Source: Natrinema caseinilyticum
GTDB lineage: Archaea; Halobacteriota; Halobacteria; Halobacteriales; Natrialbaceae
Assembly (NCBI RefSeq): GCF_024227435.1
Contig: NZ_CP100445.1
Location: 2,787,369 to 2,851,368 of the forward strand
Length of the DNA: 64,000 bases
Reading direction: 5' to 3'
Below are positions 45,393-55,296 of this stretch, piece by piece; within the stretch, counting starts at the first letter, position 1; every line of letters starts with the position of its first letter. The notes below the pieces were generated by a model. It did not search any database, was not told the DNA's origin, and saw only the letters and a list, made by a program, of their open reading frames with translations. The position numbers were made by a program, and so were the translations under genes.

Positions 45393-46427
45393 ATGACCTT
45401 GTCTGTCGTGCTCCCGGTCTACAACGAGCGAGAGAATATCCGGTCCATCTACGAGGAAACGCGTGCCATACTCGAGGACCTGGGTCGGGAGTGGGAGTTG
45501 ATTTTCGTCGACGATGGCTCGACAGATGGAAGCGACGCCATCCTCCGAACACTCTTCGAGAGCGACGACCGCGTCACGGTGGTGAAATTCGGGACCAACT
45601 TCGGCCAGAGTGCCGCGCTCGATGCGGGGCTTCGCTACGCAGGAGGGGACGTGGTCGTCACCATGGACGCAGACGGTCAGAACGATCCAGCCGACATTCC
45701 ACGGCTCGTTCGTGCGCTCGAGCGAGAGAACCTCGACTGCGTCGTCGGCTGGCGGCGCGACAGAAAGGATCCACGAGGGAAATCGCTGGCCTCGAGCGTA
45801 GCAGCCACGCTTCGTCGACTCTTTCTCGACACGGAACTCCACGATTTCGGCTGCACCCTGAAAGCGTTCCGTCGCGAGGCGGCAGCGGCCGTTCGACTGA
45901 ACGGCGAGATGCACCGATACATCCCCCCACTGCTCGCGTGGCGGGGGTTCGACGTCGGCGAACGTCCGGTCAACCACCGCGAGCGCACGAACGGCGAGAC
46001 CAAGTACGGCTGGAAACGCCTTCCGAAGGGCTTCATCGACATGTTGAACGTCTGGTTCTGGCAAAAGTATTCCGCGCGGCCGCTGCACGTTTTCGGCGGA
46101 ATCGGTCTCCTCACGACGATGATCGGGCTTCTGGGCGGAACCTACTCGGTCTATTTGAAAACGATCAACGGAGTGAGCCTCTCCGATACCGCGTTGCCGC
46201 TCTTTGCGGTGTTCATGTGTCTACTCGGTATTCAGTTTTTCATCTCTGGAATTCTGGCGGATATCGGCATCAAAAACTACTTTGCGGTTCGCCAGCAGGA
46301 CGCCTACCGGGTCACGGCGGTGCTCGACACCGGTGGGATCGACGAGTCCACCGTTCCGGAGTCGACGGTGAACGCGCCTGACCGGGTGCCGACACGAGGG
46401 GGTGAAGATGCGCGTTCTGACGCTTAA
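45393..46427 (+). CDS. Glycosyltransferase family 2, DPM1/GtrB-like, membrane-anchored
   Basis: A 344-residue polyprenyl-phosphate sugar transferase. The GT-A domain (1-230) shows VVLPVYNERENI, IFVDDGSTDGS, the DxD motif in VVTMDADGQNDP and a QXXRW-like region WRRD. Two C-terminal helices (about 235-300) anchor it, as in GtrB/dolichol-phosphate mannose synthase-like enzymes that load a sugar on a lipid carrier. ATG 45393 follows a TTTATC box by about 33 bp. It is the first gene of a tightly overlapping operon (45393-53564). Confidence 0.88.
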   Translation: MTLSVVLPVYNERENIRSIYEETRAILEDLGREWELIFVDDGSTDGSDAILRTLFESDDRVTVVKFGTNFGQSAALDAGLRYAGGDVVVTMDADGQNDPADIPRLVRALERENLDCVVGWRRDRKDPRGKSLASSVAATLRRLFLDTELHDFGCTLKAFRREAAAAVRLNGEMHRYIPPLLAWRGFDVGERPVNHRERTNGETKYGWKRLPKGFIDMLNVWFWQKYSARPLHVFGGIGLLTTMIGLLGGTYSVYLKTINGVSLSDTALPLFAVFMCLLGIQFFISGILADIGIKNYFAVRQQDAYRVTAVLDTGGIDESTVPESTVNAPDRVPTRGGEDARSDA

Positions 46428-47589
46428 TTACGAGTTTCCGCCGCTCGGTGGGGGTGCCGCGCCGGTATCGGAGGAACTCGCGGCCACCCTCGTCGACCGG
46501 GGGCACGATGTCGACGTCGTCACGATGGGGTACGGTGATCTCCCGTCCCGGGAGAACAGACGGGGCATTCGAATCCACCGTGTCCCCTCTCTGCGCGGCT
46601 CACGGTCGATGTCACGACCGCACGAGATGGCGAGCTACATCCCGACCGGATTTCTCCGGGCGCGTCGGCTCCTGTCTCGCCGGTCGTACGACGTCGTTCA
46701 CACCCACTTTATCGTTCCGACCGGTGTGATCGCGCTGAGTCTGAACGCGCGTTACGGCGTTCCCTACGTGATAACCGCCCACGGCTCCGACGTTCCGGGG
46801 TACAATCCGGACCGGTTCGACGTGCTTCATCGGGCCACGGGGCCGATCTGGCGGCGCATCGCCGCGGGGGCGGACTGCGTCGTCTCGCCTTCAAACTATC
46901 TCTCCGAACTGATCCGGTCGGCAGACTCGGACACGTCGGACGAGGTCGAAGTCGAGGTCGTCCCGAACGGCTTCGACCACGAGACGTACGACGCAAACCG
47001 CGAGACGACTGATCGGATCCTCCTCACGAGTCGCCTCTTCGAACGAAAGGGGATCCAGCATTTCCTCGATGCGCTCGCCGCAGTCGACACCGATTGGGAG
47101 GTCGTGATCACCGGCGAGGGCCCGTACCTGCCGGCCTTAGAACGGCGGGCGGATCGACTCGATCAGTCGGTTTCGTTTCCCGGCTGGGTCGACCGCGAAA
47201 CGCTCACCGAACTCCTCGAGACGTCAGAGATCTACGTCTTCCCGTCCAGCCACGAGAACTGTCCCGTGGCGTTACAGGAGGCGATGGCGGCGGGGACCGC
47301 CATCGTCGCATCGAAGTACAGCGGAACCGCCGAAGTGATCGGCGACGCGGGACTGACCGTCGATCCCGAAGACACGGCGTCGTTTTCGGCCGCCCTGTCG
47401 CGGCTCCTCTCCGATCCAGCGTTGCGCTCGAGGTTACAGGCGCAATCGCGAGCACGTCTCGAGAAGCGGTACGGTTGGGACCGAATCGGCACCCGGTACC
47501 AGAACGTTCTCGGCGCTGCCGGTGGGACGCGTGACGCGGCGTCCGAGGAACGCAACCGACCGCCGAATACGGGGGGACCCGAAGCATGA
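46408..47589 (+). CDS. Glycosyltransferase family 4 (GT-B)
   Basis: A 393-residue retaining glycosyltransferase. The N-domain begins MRVLTLNYEFPPLGGGAAP with the Gly-rich donor loop, and the C-domain has GEGPYLPALERRAD, FPSSHENCPVALQEAMAAGTAIVAS and the E-x7-E motif. ATG 46408 is preferred; a GTG two codons earlier is in frame. It overlaps the end of the GT2 gene by 20 bp and the next GT4 gene by ATGA, so translation is coupled. The sugar and acceptor are unknown. Confidence 0.9.
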   Translation: MRVLTLNYEFPPLGGGAAPVSEELAATLVDRGHDVDVVTMGYGDLPSRENRRGIRIHRVPSLRGSRSMSRPHEMASYIPTGFLRARRLLSRRSYDVVHTHFIVPTGVIALSLNARYGVPYVITAHGSDVPGYNPDRFDVLHRATGPIWRRIAAGADCVVSPSNYLSELIRSADSDTSDEVEVEVVPNGFDHETYDANRETTDRILLTSRLFERKGIQHFLDALAAVDTDWEVVITGEGPYLPALERRADRLDQSVSFPGWVDRETLTELLETSEIYVFPSSHENCPVALQEAMAAGTAIVASKYSGTAEVIGDAGLTVDPEDTASFSAALSRLLSDPALRSRLQAQSRARLEKRYGWDRIGTRYQNVLGAAGGTRDAASEERNRPPNTGGPEA

Positions 47590-48689
47590 AACTCGCCGTT
47601 CCCGGACGCGAACTCACCGGTGCCGGTGGGACGCGAACCTACCTCTCGAACGTCCTTCCCCACCTGTGCGAGATGTGGCGCGACGAGGTGGTGGTACTCA
47701 GTAACGACGCTCCGTCGGTCGAACTCGAGTCGCCAGCCTTCAGTCACGTCGACGCGCGGACGGATGTCCCCGTGTTGTCCGACCACCTCGTCGTCCCGTA
47801 TCTCCTCCGAAAGCTCGATCTGAACCTCGGGTGGTTCCCGAAGAACGTCGTTCCGATTCCCTTCGACGGCGTCTCAGTCGTGACCATCCATGATCTCGGC
47901 TACTTCGTGGACGCCGACTACTATCCCGTCCCCGACCGGGTATACATGCAACGAATGATCCGCCTCGCGTGCAAGCGCGCGAGTCGGATAATAGCGGTCT
48001 CGGAGAACACCAAGGCGGACATCGTGGCCTATACCGCGGCCGAGCCGAGCGATATCGACGTGATATACCACGGCGTCGACGATCGGTTTCGGGTCGACCG
48101 ATCTCCGGCCGAACGCGCCCGATTCAGGGATCGGTACGATCTGTCCGGGACCACCGTCTACGGCGGTAACGTCGGCCGGCGGAAGAACATCCGGACAGTA
48201 ATCGATGCGGTCTCCGACGAGGACCGCCTGCGAGGACACGACGTCGAATTGGTGTTCACCGGCCGGTCTCCGCCGTCGAAGCAAGCCGCGGCGATCAGCG
48301 AACACGAGTCGGTCCGCCACCTCGGGTACCTCGACGAGGACGAGATGCCGCTGTTGTACCGGACCGCATCGGCGTTCGTCTATCCGTCGCTCTACGAAGG
48401 GTTCGGGCTTCCACCGCTCGAGGCGATGGCCTGTGGAACCCCGGTGATCACGTCGAACAGGGCCTCCCTGCCGGAGGTGGTCGGCGACGGTGCCATACTC
48501 GTCGATCCACAGGACACGGAAGCGTTCGCGACGGCAATCGAGACGGTGCTCACCGACGACAGGACTCGTCGTCGGATGGCCGATGCGGGACGGAAACGTG
48601 CGAACGAGTTCACGTGGGAAGCGACGGCTGCACGGCTGATAGAGACGTTCGAACGGAGCGAAACGAATCCTGGAGTGGTCCGAGCATGA
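47586..48689 (+). CDS. Glycosyltransferase family 4 (GT-B)
   Basis: A 367-residue GT4 enzyme. The N-terminus [20 protein letters not shown] has the donor loop. The C-domain shows [28 protein letters not shown] and the motif [27 protein letters not shown] with two Glu eight residues apart. It starts by ATGA overlap with the previous GT4 gene. It probably adds a later sugar to the same lipid-linked glycan. Confidence 0.9.
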   Translation: MKLAVPGRELTGAGGTRTYLSNVLPHLCEMWRDEVVVLSNDAPSVELESPAFSHVDARTDVPVLSDHLVVPYLLRKLDLNLGWFPKNVVPIPFDGVSVVTIHDLGYFVDADYYPVPDRVYMQRMIRLACKRASRIIAVSENTKADIVAYTAAEPSDIDVIYHGVDDRFRVDRSPAERARFRDRYDLSGTTVYGGNVGRRKNIRTVIDAVSDEDRLRGHDVELVFTGRSPPSKQAAAISEHESVRHLGYLDEDEMPLLYRTASAFVYPSLYEGFGLPPLEAMACGTPVITSNRASLPEVVGDGAILVDPQDTEAFATAIETVLTDDRTRRRMADAGRKRANEFTWEATAARLIETFERSETNPGVVRA

Positions 48690-48835
48690 ACTGGACGGGA
48701 CAGCGCGTGAGCCGACCTCCTCGACGCTCGAACGGAGGTCGCGGGAACGGCCCGAGAGGCGGATTTCCCGCGGTCGGACCGGGGCAATCGCCGGCGGTCC
48801 ACCAAACAGAAATCCGCAAGCCCTCGTTCGTATGA
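48686..48835 (+). CDS. Possible small Arg/Gly-rich coupled ORF
   Basis: A 49-codon frame ([18 protein letters not shown]...) that fills the only gap in this operon. Its ATG overlaps the stop of the GT4 gene (ATGA) and its own TGA overlaps the ATG of the LamG gene (ATGA). The basic, Pro/Gly-rich composition is unusual for a haloarchaeal protein, so it may serve only to carry ribosomes across the gap or be chance. Confidence 0.3.
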   Translation: MNWTGQRVSRPPRRSNGGRGNGPRGGFPAVGPGQSPAVHQTEIRKPSFV

Positions 48836-49605
48836 AACGTCATCTGATCGCGACCGTGCTCGCGGTGGTGGTGCTCATCGCGCTCCCACCGGTGGTCACC
48901 TCGCACGATTACGGGTCGGTCGATATGACGGCCCGGACGATACTCGATTTCGAGTTCGAAGGCGCGTACGAGGACGGTAATCGCGTCGTCGATCGCAGTG
49001 GTTCGGGCAATCACGGCGAGTACGTGGGCAACGGGTCGAACGTCTCGGGCGGTGGCCTCGTGTTCTCTCCCGAAACGGGCCACGTTCGTGTCGATCTCCG
49101 GGACGACCTCGAGGGGCCGTTCACCCTCTCGGTCAGGGTCCGTAACCCGAGACACGATTATTATGCCGGCATCGTCGATGGGGACGGCTGGCGGTTAGTC
49201 GCACCCGACGACCGATACGAATTCACGGTCGGTGATTCGGCCGTCGGATTCACCGCGGACGACGGTTCCAAGTGGCATCACCTGACCGTCGTTTCGCAGG
49301 ACGACACCGTCCGATTATACGCCGACGGTGAACTGGTCGACTCGGACTCGGGTGCCGGGAACACGTCGATGGAGGAACTCCTGATCGGTCGGCGAGCGGG
49401 CGGGTACCAGTACGATGGGACGATTTCGTCGGTCACGGTTTACGACCGCGCTCTCACCGCGGCGGAGGTCCGAGGCGCGTCCGCCAACCGGGCCACGGTT
49501 CGGCCGATTCTTCACACCGAGGCGTTCAGAACGGCTATCGTTCTCGCACTCGGAGCGGTGGCGCTGTTCGGGGCTCGGTTCGAACACCGGGTGAGATCGC
49601 CGTGA
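48832..49605 (+). CDS. Secreted LamG-domain protein
   Basis: A 257-residue protein with an N-terminal signal peptide ([18 protein letters not shown]), a laminin-G/concanavalin-like jellyroll (about 38-220; the [37 protein letters not shown] and [13 protein letters not shown] motifs are typical) and one C-terminal helix as membrane anchor. Such domains bind glycans. Coupled to the next gene by a GTGA overlap, it sits within the glycosyltransferase operon and may bind or present the glycan at the cell surface. Confidence 0.82.
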   Translation: MKRHLIATVLAVVVLIALPPVVTSHDYGSVDMTARTILDFEFEGAYEDGNRVVDRSGSGNHGEYVGNGSNVSGGGLVFSPETGHVRVDLRDDLEGPFTLSVRVRNPRHDYYAGIVDGDGWRLVAPDDRYEFTVGDSAVGFTADDGSKWHHLTVVSQDDTVRLYADGELVDSDSGAGNTSMEELLIGRRAGGYQYDGTISSVTVYDRALTAAEVRGASANRATVRPILHTEAFRTAIVLALGAVALFGARFEHRVRSP

Positions 49606-51782
49606 TACATCGAACGGAACAGACGGCGGACGTCGTCGTGACGACGGCGCGGCTACTCGTCACGTTCTATCTTGCAGCCATCGTCCTCGCGGGAACCGGG
49701 ACGGTCGGTTTCGATGGCGTCCTCGATCTCCGACTCCTGTTCTGGCCGACGCTCGTCATCGGCACCATCGGCGTCATCACACGGTATCGACTGCTGGCGT
49801 GGGCTGCTCGCGCGTACGACCGCGCCCGCCTCACCAGGTGGCGCCGATCCTGGGACCGGTCCGGAGTGGCGCGGATCCTTTCGCTTCTAACCCGAAATCT
49901 GGCTCTCGCCCTCGCCGTCCTCGCTGTCGGTGCACTCGCCGGTTCTCGGGTGCCGTTCTACGTCGATCTCGATCTCCTCTCGTGGCTCGTGATAGCCACG
50001 CTCGCGGTGACGCTCGTCGTCAGACAGGACCGGACCGCGGCAATCACGGCTCGAGTCGGGTCCCTCGTGCTGGTCTGTTCGGCGCTCCTGGCTTCCGTCT
50101 TCGACCCCGTTCGATCTGCCCTCGGAGTGAAATTCTACGTCCTCACCGGACTCTTCGCGGCCGTCACCGTCTGGAAGGCTCGAGATCGGATTTCTGGTCG
50201 CGATAGGGGGTCCGTGTGGTCGACTCGGCGTGGCGGTCGAATTCCCCGGTTAGGCGGGTGGAGGTCGTCTCGAATCGGACTGGCGGTGCTGCTCGTGCTT
50301 GCCGTGGCCGTCTACTTCTATCGACTGGGGGCATTGCACCTCTTCGGTGACGAGTACCAGGTCGTCTCTGCAGCAGCCGGGTACTACCACACCGGCGAAT
50401 TTTATTCGTGGAATTGGATCGCAGAGAGGCCGACGGACACGCTCTACGACAGGGCGTGGCCCCACACGGTGATGATCGCCGTGTCGTACGCGGTCTTCGG
50501 CACCTCCGAATGGGCGTCGCGACTTCCCTCGGCGATGGCCGGCGTCGTCTTCGTTCCGCTCTCGTACGCCGTCTTCACGTACTTCACCGAGCGGCGCTGG
50601 GTCGGGCTCTTCTCGACCGGTGCCCTGCTACTGTATCCCGCGACGATCGATCTCTTCAGATGGGCTCGAATGTACGCTATTTTGATCCCGTTGTCGCTCC
50701 TCCTCACCTATCTCGTCTATCGATCGCTCACAGAGGGAAACACCGTCGACTTTCACGACGAACGAATAAACGCGTTCGTCGATACCTGGTTCGACTTCAA
50801 TCTCAAAATCGGCGCACTGACGCTCCTCGTCCTCTACTTCGCCTTCCACGTCCACGTCAACTCGCTCTTCGTGCTCGCCGGCGCGTACCTCTTCGTCCTC
50901 TATCGACTCGTGACAACGGACGAGCGGAAGTACGCGACAGCGTCCATCGTCGGCGCGGGAGGGCTGATTGCCGTGACGGCGATCGTTCGCTTCACCGACC
51001 GCCTCGAGTTCCTGTCGAACTTTCTGTCGTTTTTCGGCCGTGACAATACCGTCTACGTGGAGTACCTGCTTCAGTTCCCGGTCGAGGTGTCGCTCGGAGT
51101 CGTTCTCTACGTGATCGGCTTCGTCGGCGTTCACCTGCTCGGTGATCCGGCCGTCCGGGCGAAATTGACGTATCTGTACCTACTGAGTACGTTCTCGCTA
51201 GTCTTTCTGGTCTATGTCGGTGATCGATACGCCAGCTTCGCCTACATCGTCCACGTGGTTCCGATCGCGGTGGTACTCGTCGTGTTCGGGTTCGTGACGT
51301 TCGTTTCGGCGTTCGACTCGAGGGCGATCCGCACCCTCTTGATCGGGTTACTCGCGGTCACCGTTCTCGTCCCGTTCGCTCCGGTCGTCGGAGAATCCAC
51401 CGCCCGTGACCTCTACGTCGACGACGCTCAAGATTTCACGACGGCATACGGGACGATCGAAGAGAACTACGAACCGGAGGACGAGGCCGTGTTCGGTCAG
51501 TATCTCCGCAGCTACTATCTCAAGGATCTCGACCGCGATGCGACGATCGTGAGCATGGAGCACAATCAGGCGTATACGCCGGCGGAGTTTCACCGCGACC
51601 TCTCGGCGTACGAATCGGGGTGGATCACGTGGGAGACGAGAAAGAGCTATCACGTCCATCCCGAGATCCGGGAGTACGTCGACGAGAACTTCGAACACTA
51701 TCACGGGGACGGCGTGGACGAGACCGGCGTCGAGGTCTATTACTTTAACGAGAGTATGATCGAGGGGGACCGTGCGGCGTAA
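49602..51782 (+). CDS. Polytopic glycosyltransferase of the GT39/ArnT type
   Basis: A 726-residue membrane protein with more than ten helices. The catalytic acid in the first large extracellular loop is in ALHLFGDEYQVVSA, as in the D-E motif of PMT/ArnT-type transferases that use polyprenyl-phosphate sugars as donors. A long N-terminal helical extension (about 1-220) precedes this core. The soluble C-terminal part (590-726) is outside. Start is GTG 49602, overlapping the LamG stop by GTGA. Probably transfers the last sugar on the outer face of the membrane. Confidence 0.83.
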   Translation: MIHRTEQTADVVVTTARLLVTFYLAAIVLAGTGTVGFDGVLDLRLLFWPTLVIGTIGVITRYRLLAWAARAYDRARLTRWRRSWDRSGVARILSLLTRNLALALAVLAVGALAGSRVPFYVDLDLLSWLVIATLAVTLVVRQDRTAAITARVGSLVLVCSALLASVFDPVRSALGVKFYVLTGLFAAVTVWKARDRISGRDRGSVWSTRRGGRIPRLGGWRSSRIGLAVLLVLAVAVYFYRLGALHLFGDEYQVVSAAAGYYHTGEFYSWNWIAERPTDTLYDRAWPHTVMIAVSYAVFGTSEWASRLPSAMAGVVFVPLSYAVFTYFTERRWVGLFSTGALLLYPATIDLFRWARMYAILIPLSLLLTYLVYRSLTEGNTVDFHDERINAFVDTWFDFNLKIGALTLLVLYFAFHVHVNSLFVLAGAYLFVLYRLVTTDERKYATASIVGAGGLIAVTAIVRFTDRLEFLSNFLSFFGRDNTVYVEYLLQFPVEVSLGVVLYVIGFVGVHLLGDPAVRAKLTYLYLLSTFSLVFLVYVGDRYASFAYIVHVVPIAVVLVVFGFVTFVSAFDSRAIRTLLIGLLAVTVLVPFAPVVGESTARDLYVDDAQDFTTAYGTIEENYEPEDEAVFGQYLRSYYLKDLDRDATIVSMEHNQAYTPAEFHRDLSAYESGWITWETRKSYHVHPEIREYVDENFEHYHGDGVDETGVEVYYFNESMIEGDRAA

Positions 51783-52026
51783 GTGGATCGGATTCAGCGG
51801 TCTCGTCGCCGGGCGCGAAGACGAGACGCGGCGGGATCCGTCGGGACTGAGACGGTCGCTGACGTGCCGTCGACGAGTGAGCGACGGCGTCCCGGTCGGC
51901 TGGAGATTCCGAGCGGCATCGGTCCGTCTCGGCCGGCTAGTGAGTCCGAGGATCATCGGTCCGTCTCGGATGGATGAAAACGATGGGCGGCACCGGTCCG
52001 TCCGGGCGCCAACGGGTGAACGATGA
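51772..52026 (+). CDS. Possible small Arg-rich coupled ORF
   Basis: An 84-codon frame from GTG 51772, overlapping the end of the GT39 gene by 11 bp and ending in a TGA that overlaps the flippase ATG (ATGA, 52023-52026). It fills the second and larger gap of the operon. The Arg-rich sequence resembles shadow readings. Kept with low confidence because it is the second such gap-filling frame in the same operon. Confidence 0.25.
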   Translation: MRRKWIGFSGLVAGREDETRRDPSGLRRSLTCRRRVSDGVPVGWRFRAASVRLGRLVSPRIIGPSRMDENDGRHRSVRAPTGER

Positions 52027-53564
52027 GTGAGGAACGCGAGGACCCGGGGACGGTCACTGACGCTCTCGAGACGGTCGCCTCCGGCGGGATGCTCGTGGTA
52101 GGAAGCAAAGTCGTTGCACTCGGATTCGGATTCCTGACGCAACTGGTGATGGCCAGATTGCTCCTGCCGGAGGCCTACGGGAGCGTCGCACTGGCGCTCG
52201 CGGTTATTTCGGTCGCCACTATGATCGCGATGTTGGGCCTCGACGAGGGGGTGACGCGGAAGGTCCCCGAATACGAAGATGACCACTCTCGAACCCGCGG
52301 TGTCGTCCGGGCGGGTCTTCGTCTCGGTGCCGTTTCGTCTCTCGCCGTCGCTGCGGCGATCGTTCTCTCCGCACCGACGATCGGCGCCAGGATCTTTGGC
52401 GATCCGTCGCTCACCGTCCTGCTCCGGATCGGCGCCCTGAGCATTCCGTTCATGGTCGTCGGCCAGATCGCCCTCAAGGTGACGCGCGGGTTTCGGTCCG
52501 CCCGCCCCTACGCCTACGTGTATCAGGTCCTGCGACCGGCCGCTCGGCTCGTCTTCATCGGTCTCTTCGTGGGCGCGGGATTCGGCGCAGTCGGTGCAGT
52601 TGCCGGACAGATGGCCGCGCTGGTCGTGATGGGTATCGTGGGACTCGCCTATACCTACCGGCTGCTCCCGTCGTGGCGTGACGTCTCACCGGCGGGGATG
52701 GATCGCACCGTCCTCGCGTTCTCGCTCCCGCTGATGGTTACGGTCGGGATGGACTATCTCATCGCATACACCGACACGTTCGTCATCGGGTACCTCCTCA
52801 CCGCCGATGATGTCGGTATCTATAACATTTCGTTTCAGTTGCGCGGCGGCATCGTTACCGCTGTGGTAGCGAGCGGCTTCCTCCTTCCCCCGGTGTTGAC
52901 GCGACTCCAGGTTAACGAGCAGATGAGAGAACTTCGTGTCGTGTACCGGGTCATCACGAAGTGGGTCGTCTTCCTCACACTCCCGGTCTTTCTCGCGGTG
53001 TTCGTGTTCCCCCAGGGAATTCTCGTGACGCTCTTCGGCGGCGGATACGCCGAAGGCGGACCGGCGCTGCAGGTTCTGGGGCTCGGCGCGATCGCGTCCG
53101 CTGCGATGGGCTCGACCAGTCAGTCGTTGATCGGGCTGGGAAAGAACCGGACCGTTCTCTACACGACCGGGTTATCGGCGATCGTCAACGTGGTACTCAA
53201 CGTCGTGTTGATCCCGCTCCTCGGTATTCTGGGCGCCGCGATCGCGTCCACGACTGCGATCGTCCTGAAACACACCGCAAACGTTACTGTTCTCTACAGG
53301 AATTTCGGGATCGTTCCCCTCTCGCGCGGAGGTGTAACTGCTAGTGCTGTTTGTTTACTCTCGAGCGGTGTCGCTTACCTGTTGATCACCGCTATCCAAC
53401 TGCCGGCTGCGATCGTTTCCCCCGCCTGGCTCATCTTGTATCCGCTACTATTCCTGCGGTTCGGTGGAGTCACACCGGAAGACAAACGCTTCGTGAAACA
53501 AATTGAAGATCGCACAGGGCGGCAGTTTCCGCGGCCCAGAGACTCTCTTGACACTTCCGAGTAG
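52023..53564 (+). CDS. Polysaccharide flippase (MATE/MurJ-Wzx superfamily)
   Basis: A 513-residue membrane protein with about 12-14 helices. The N-terminal GGMLVVGSKVVALGFGFLTQLVMARLLLPEAYG is typical for O-antigen/teichoic acid flippases (AglR and Wzx type), and the second half begins with LPLMVTVGMDYLIAYTDTFVIGYLLT. It would flip the lipid-linked glycan across the membrane. Last gene of the operon that starts at 45393. Confidence 0.9.
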   Translation: MSEEREDPGTVTDALETVASGGMLVVGSKVVALGFGFLTQLVMARLLLPEAYGSVALALAVISVATMIAMLGLDEGVTRKVPEYEDDHSRTRGVVRAGLRLGAVSSLAVAAAIVLSAPTIGARIFGDPSLTVLLRIGALSIPFMVVGQIALKVTRGFRSARPYAYVYQVLRPAARLVFIGLFVGAGFGAVGAVAGQMAALVVMGIVGLAYTYRLLPSWRDVSPAGMDRTVLAFSLPLMVTVGMDYLIAYTDTFVIGYLLTADDVGIYNISFQLRGGIVTAVVASGFLLPPVLTRLQVNEQMRELRVVYRVITKWVVFLTLPVFLAVFVFPQGILVTLFGGGYAEGGPALQVLGLGAIASAAMGSTSQSLIGLGKNRTVLYTTGLSAIVNVVLNVVLIPLLGILGAAIASTTAIVLKHTANVTVLYRNFGIVPLSRGGVTASAVCLLSSGVAYLLITAIQLPAAIVSPAWLILYPLLFLRFGGVTPEDKRFVKQIEDRTGRQFPRPRDSLDTSE

Positions 53565-53599
53565 GTGGTTAGCTCCCCCTGTTCGTATAATTTAGTGTA

Positions 53600-54271
53600 G
53601 CTTCAAGTTTGTACTCGCTATTTCATGCTCTCTGAGCGCCTCTCTACAGGAATGAGTAGAGAGACACACGTTGTTGGACTCTCTGACGCAGAACGCACAA
53701 CACTCGAGTGGTTCGTTCCGACCGGTCACCGCAAGGCCGAAGATATCACTCGAGATCGTATCCTCCTGAAGGCTGACGAGGGGCTCACAGATGCCCAAAT
53801 CTGTGAGTACCTCGGCTGTTCGATCGGGACGCCTCACAACGCACGCAAAAATCACTGTGAGCGAGGGCCCGCGGCGATTCATCGCCGTGAGTACGACCGT
53901 AAGATGGACGGGAAAGCCGAAGCTCACTCATCCGACTTGCCTGTAGCGAACCACCAGAAGGACACGCCCGCTGGACGCTTCACCTCCTTGCCGACGAACT
54001 CGTGACCCTCGACGAGACCGGCTTCGAGTCGATCTCTCACGAAACCGTTCGACAACGTCTAAAAACCACTCTGAAACCGCATCTCTCGAACTACTGGACG
54101 ATTCCACCTAAACAAGACGCTGACTTCGTCTACTACCTAGAGGACGTTCTCGACCTCTACCACGAACCCTACGACGAGACACGTCCGGTCATCTGTTTCG
54201 ACGAGTCCAGCAATCGTCATGCTTGCGCTGATCCCTATTTGAGCCGGACCGTGAGGATGTGGACTTGAAGC
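53600..54271 (+). mobile_element. Internally deleted IS630-family insertion sequence
   Basis: Perfect 9-bp inverted ends GCTTCAAGT (53600-53608) and ACTTGAAGC (54263-54271) flank a broken IS630-type transposase gene. The protein begins MSRETHVVGLSDAERT (53652) with a HTH (TDAQICEYLGCS). A one-base loss near 53930 shifts the frame; the next frame continues LACSEPPEGH...LHLLADELVTLDETG and keeps the second HTH (SISHETVRQRL). It reaches the first catalytic Asp in VICFDESS, after which the DDE domain is deleted. The ends survive, so it could move only with help in trans. Confidence 0.8.
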
Positions 54272-54390
54272 ACGAGTTGACGAGGCGACCGCGTCGAACG
54301 CGGCGATTTCGTTTTCAGAACACGGCAAACGGCGTTTCTCTTGAAGCATACATTCAATACATCCAGAGATGATAAATATACAGACATGTC

Positions 54391-55296
54391 TTACCTGATG
54401 GTGTCGATGATCTTGTCGACAACAACATTATTTCTATCAATTTCGAGATTTGAGAGGAAATAGATAGCACCGGCAACGAGAGTCGGACGGTTTTGGAGAG
54501 ACTTCCGAGAATACCGTTTCGCTGTCGTGAATTGACCGTAAACATACGCACGACGAGCGATGCTTAGGTAATGCTGTGCGGTGACAGTATCCAACTTTTC
54601 TATGTCATATCTGAGCCTTTTCTTCTCTAAGAGTCGCTTCTCGGCTTTCACCAGTTTCTCAATATCTCCACTTATACGATCAGTTCGGTCACGATAGATG
54701 GTTACGAGTCGTTCCTTGACGTATTCGAAATTAAACTCCTCTGCAATTCGTAGCCACATGTCATAGTCTTGACGCGCCGGAAGATGGACATCAAAGAGAC
54801 CCACTTCGGAAAAACAAGCTGTTCGAGCCATTATTGCGGAGGTGGGCGGTATATGATCCTTTATCAATTGTTTCTCAAATATGTCCCCACTAATCATCGA
54901 ATACTTTTCGGGTGTTTTCCGATCACCTTCGACGACATATATACCAGTGTAAACGACGCCGATATCTTGAGCAAGATTTTCGAATCGATTTATCTGCTTT
55001 TCCAATTTGTCTGGAGCCCAAGAATCATCACTATCAATAAATGCGATATAATCCCCTGCGGCGTTTTGAATGCCGGTGTTTCTAGCTGCTCCTCCTCCTT
55101 TGTTTTCGTCGTGCCGGATTAGCGTTATTCTCGGGTCAGTGTACTTCTTAACAACATCTACGGTTCGGTCGGTAGAGCAGTCATCGATAATTAACAGCTC
55201 GAAATCTTCATAACTTTGTGAAAGAACACTCTCAATCGCCCGGTCGATTATGTCCGCTCTATTATACGTAGGCAGTACTACGCTGACCTGAGCCAT
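54391..55296 (-). CDS. Glycosyltransferase family 2, AT-rich
   Basis: A 301-residue GT-A enzyme. VVLPTYNRADIIDRAIESVLSQSY, IDDCSTDRTVDVV, the GGGAARNTGI acceptor loop and the DxD in IAFIDSDDSWAPDKL are clear. The C-terminal 90 residues are helical. Codon use is clearly richer in A/T than the operon upstream, pointing to recent transfer. It runs opposite to the flippase operon, about 120 bp from the IS630 relic. Confidence 0.88.
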   Translation of the reverse strand: MAQVSVVLPTYNRADIIDRAIESVLSQSYEDFELLIIDDCSTDRTVDVVKKYTDPRITLIRHDENKGGGAARNTGIQNAAGDYIAFIDSDDSWAPDKLEKQINRFENLAQDIGVVYTGIYVVEGDRKTPEKYSMISGDIFEKQLIKDHIPPTSAIMARTACFSEVGLFDVHLPARQDYDMWLRIAEEFNFEYVKERLVTIYRDRTDRISGDIEKLVKAEKRLLEKKRLRYDIEKLDTVTAQHYLSIARRAYVYGQFTTAKRYSRKSLQNRPTLVAGAIYFLSNLEIDRNNVVVDKIIDTIR

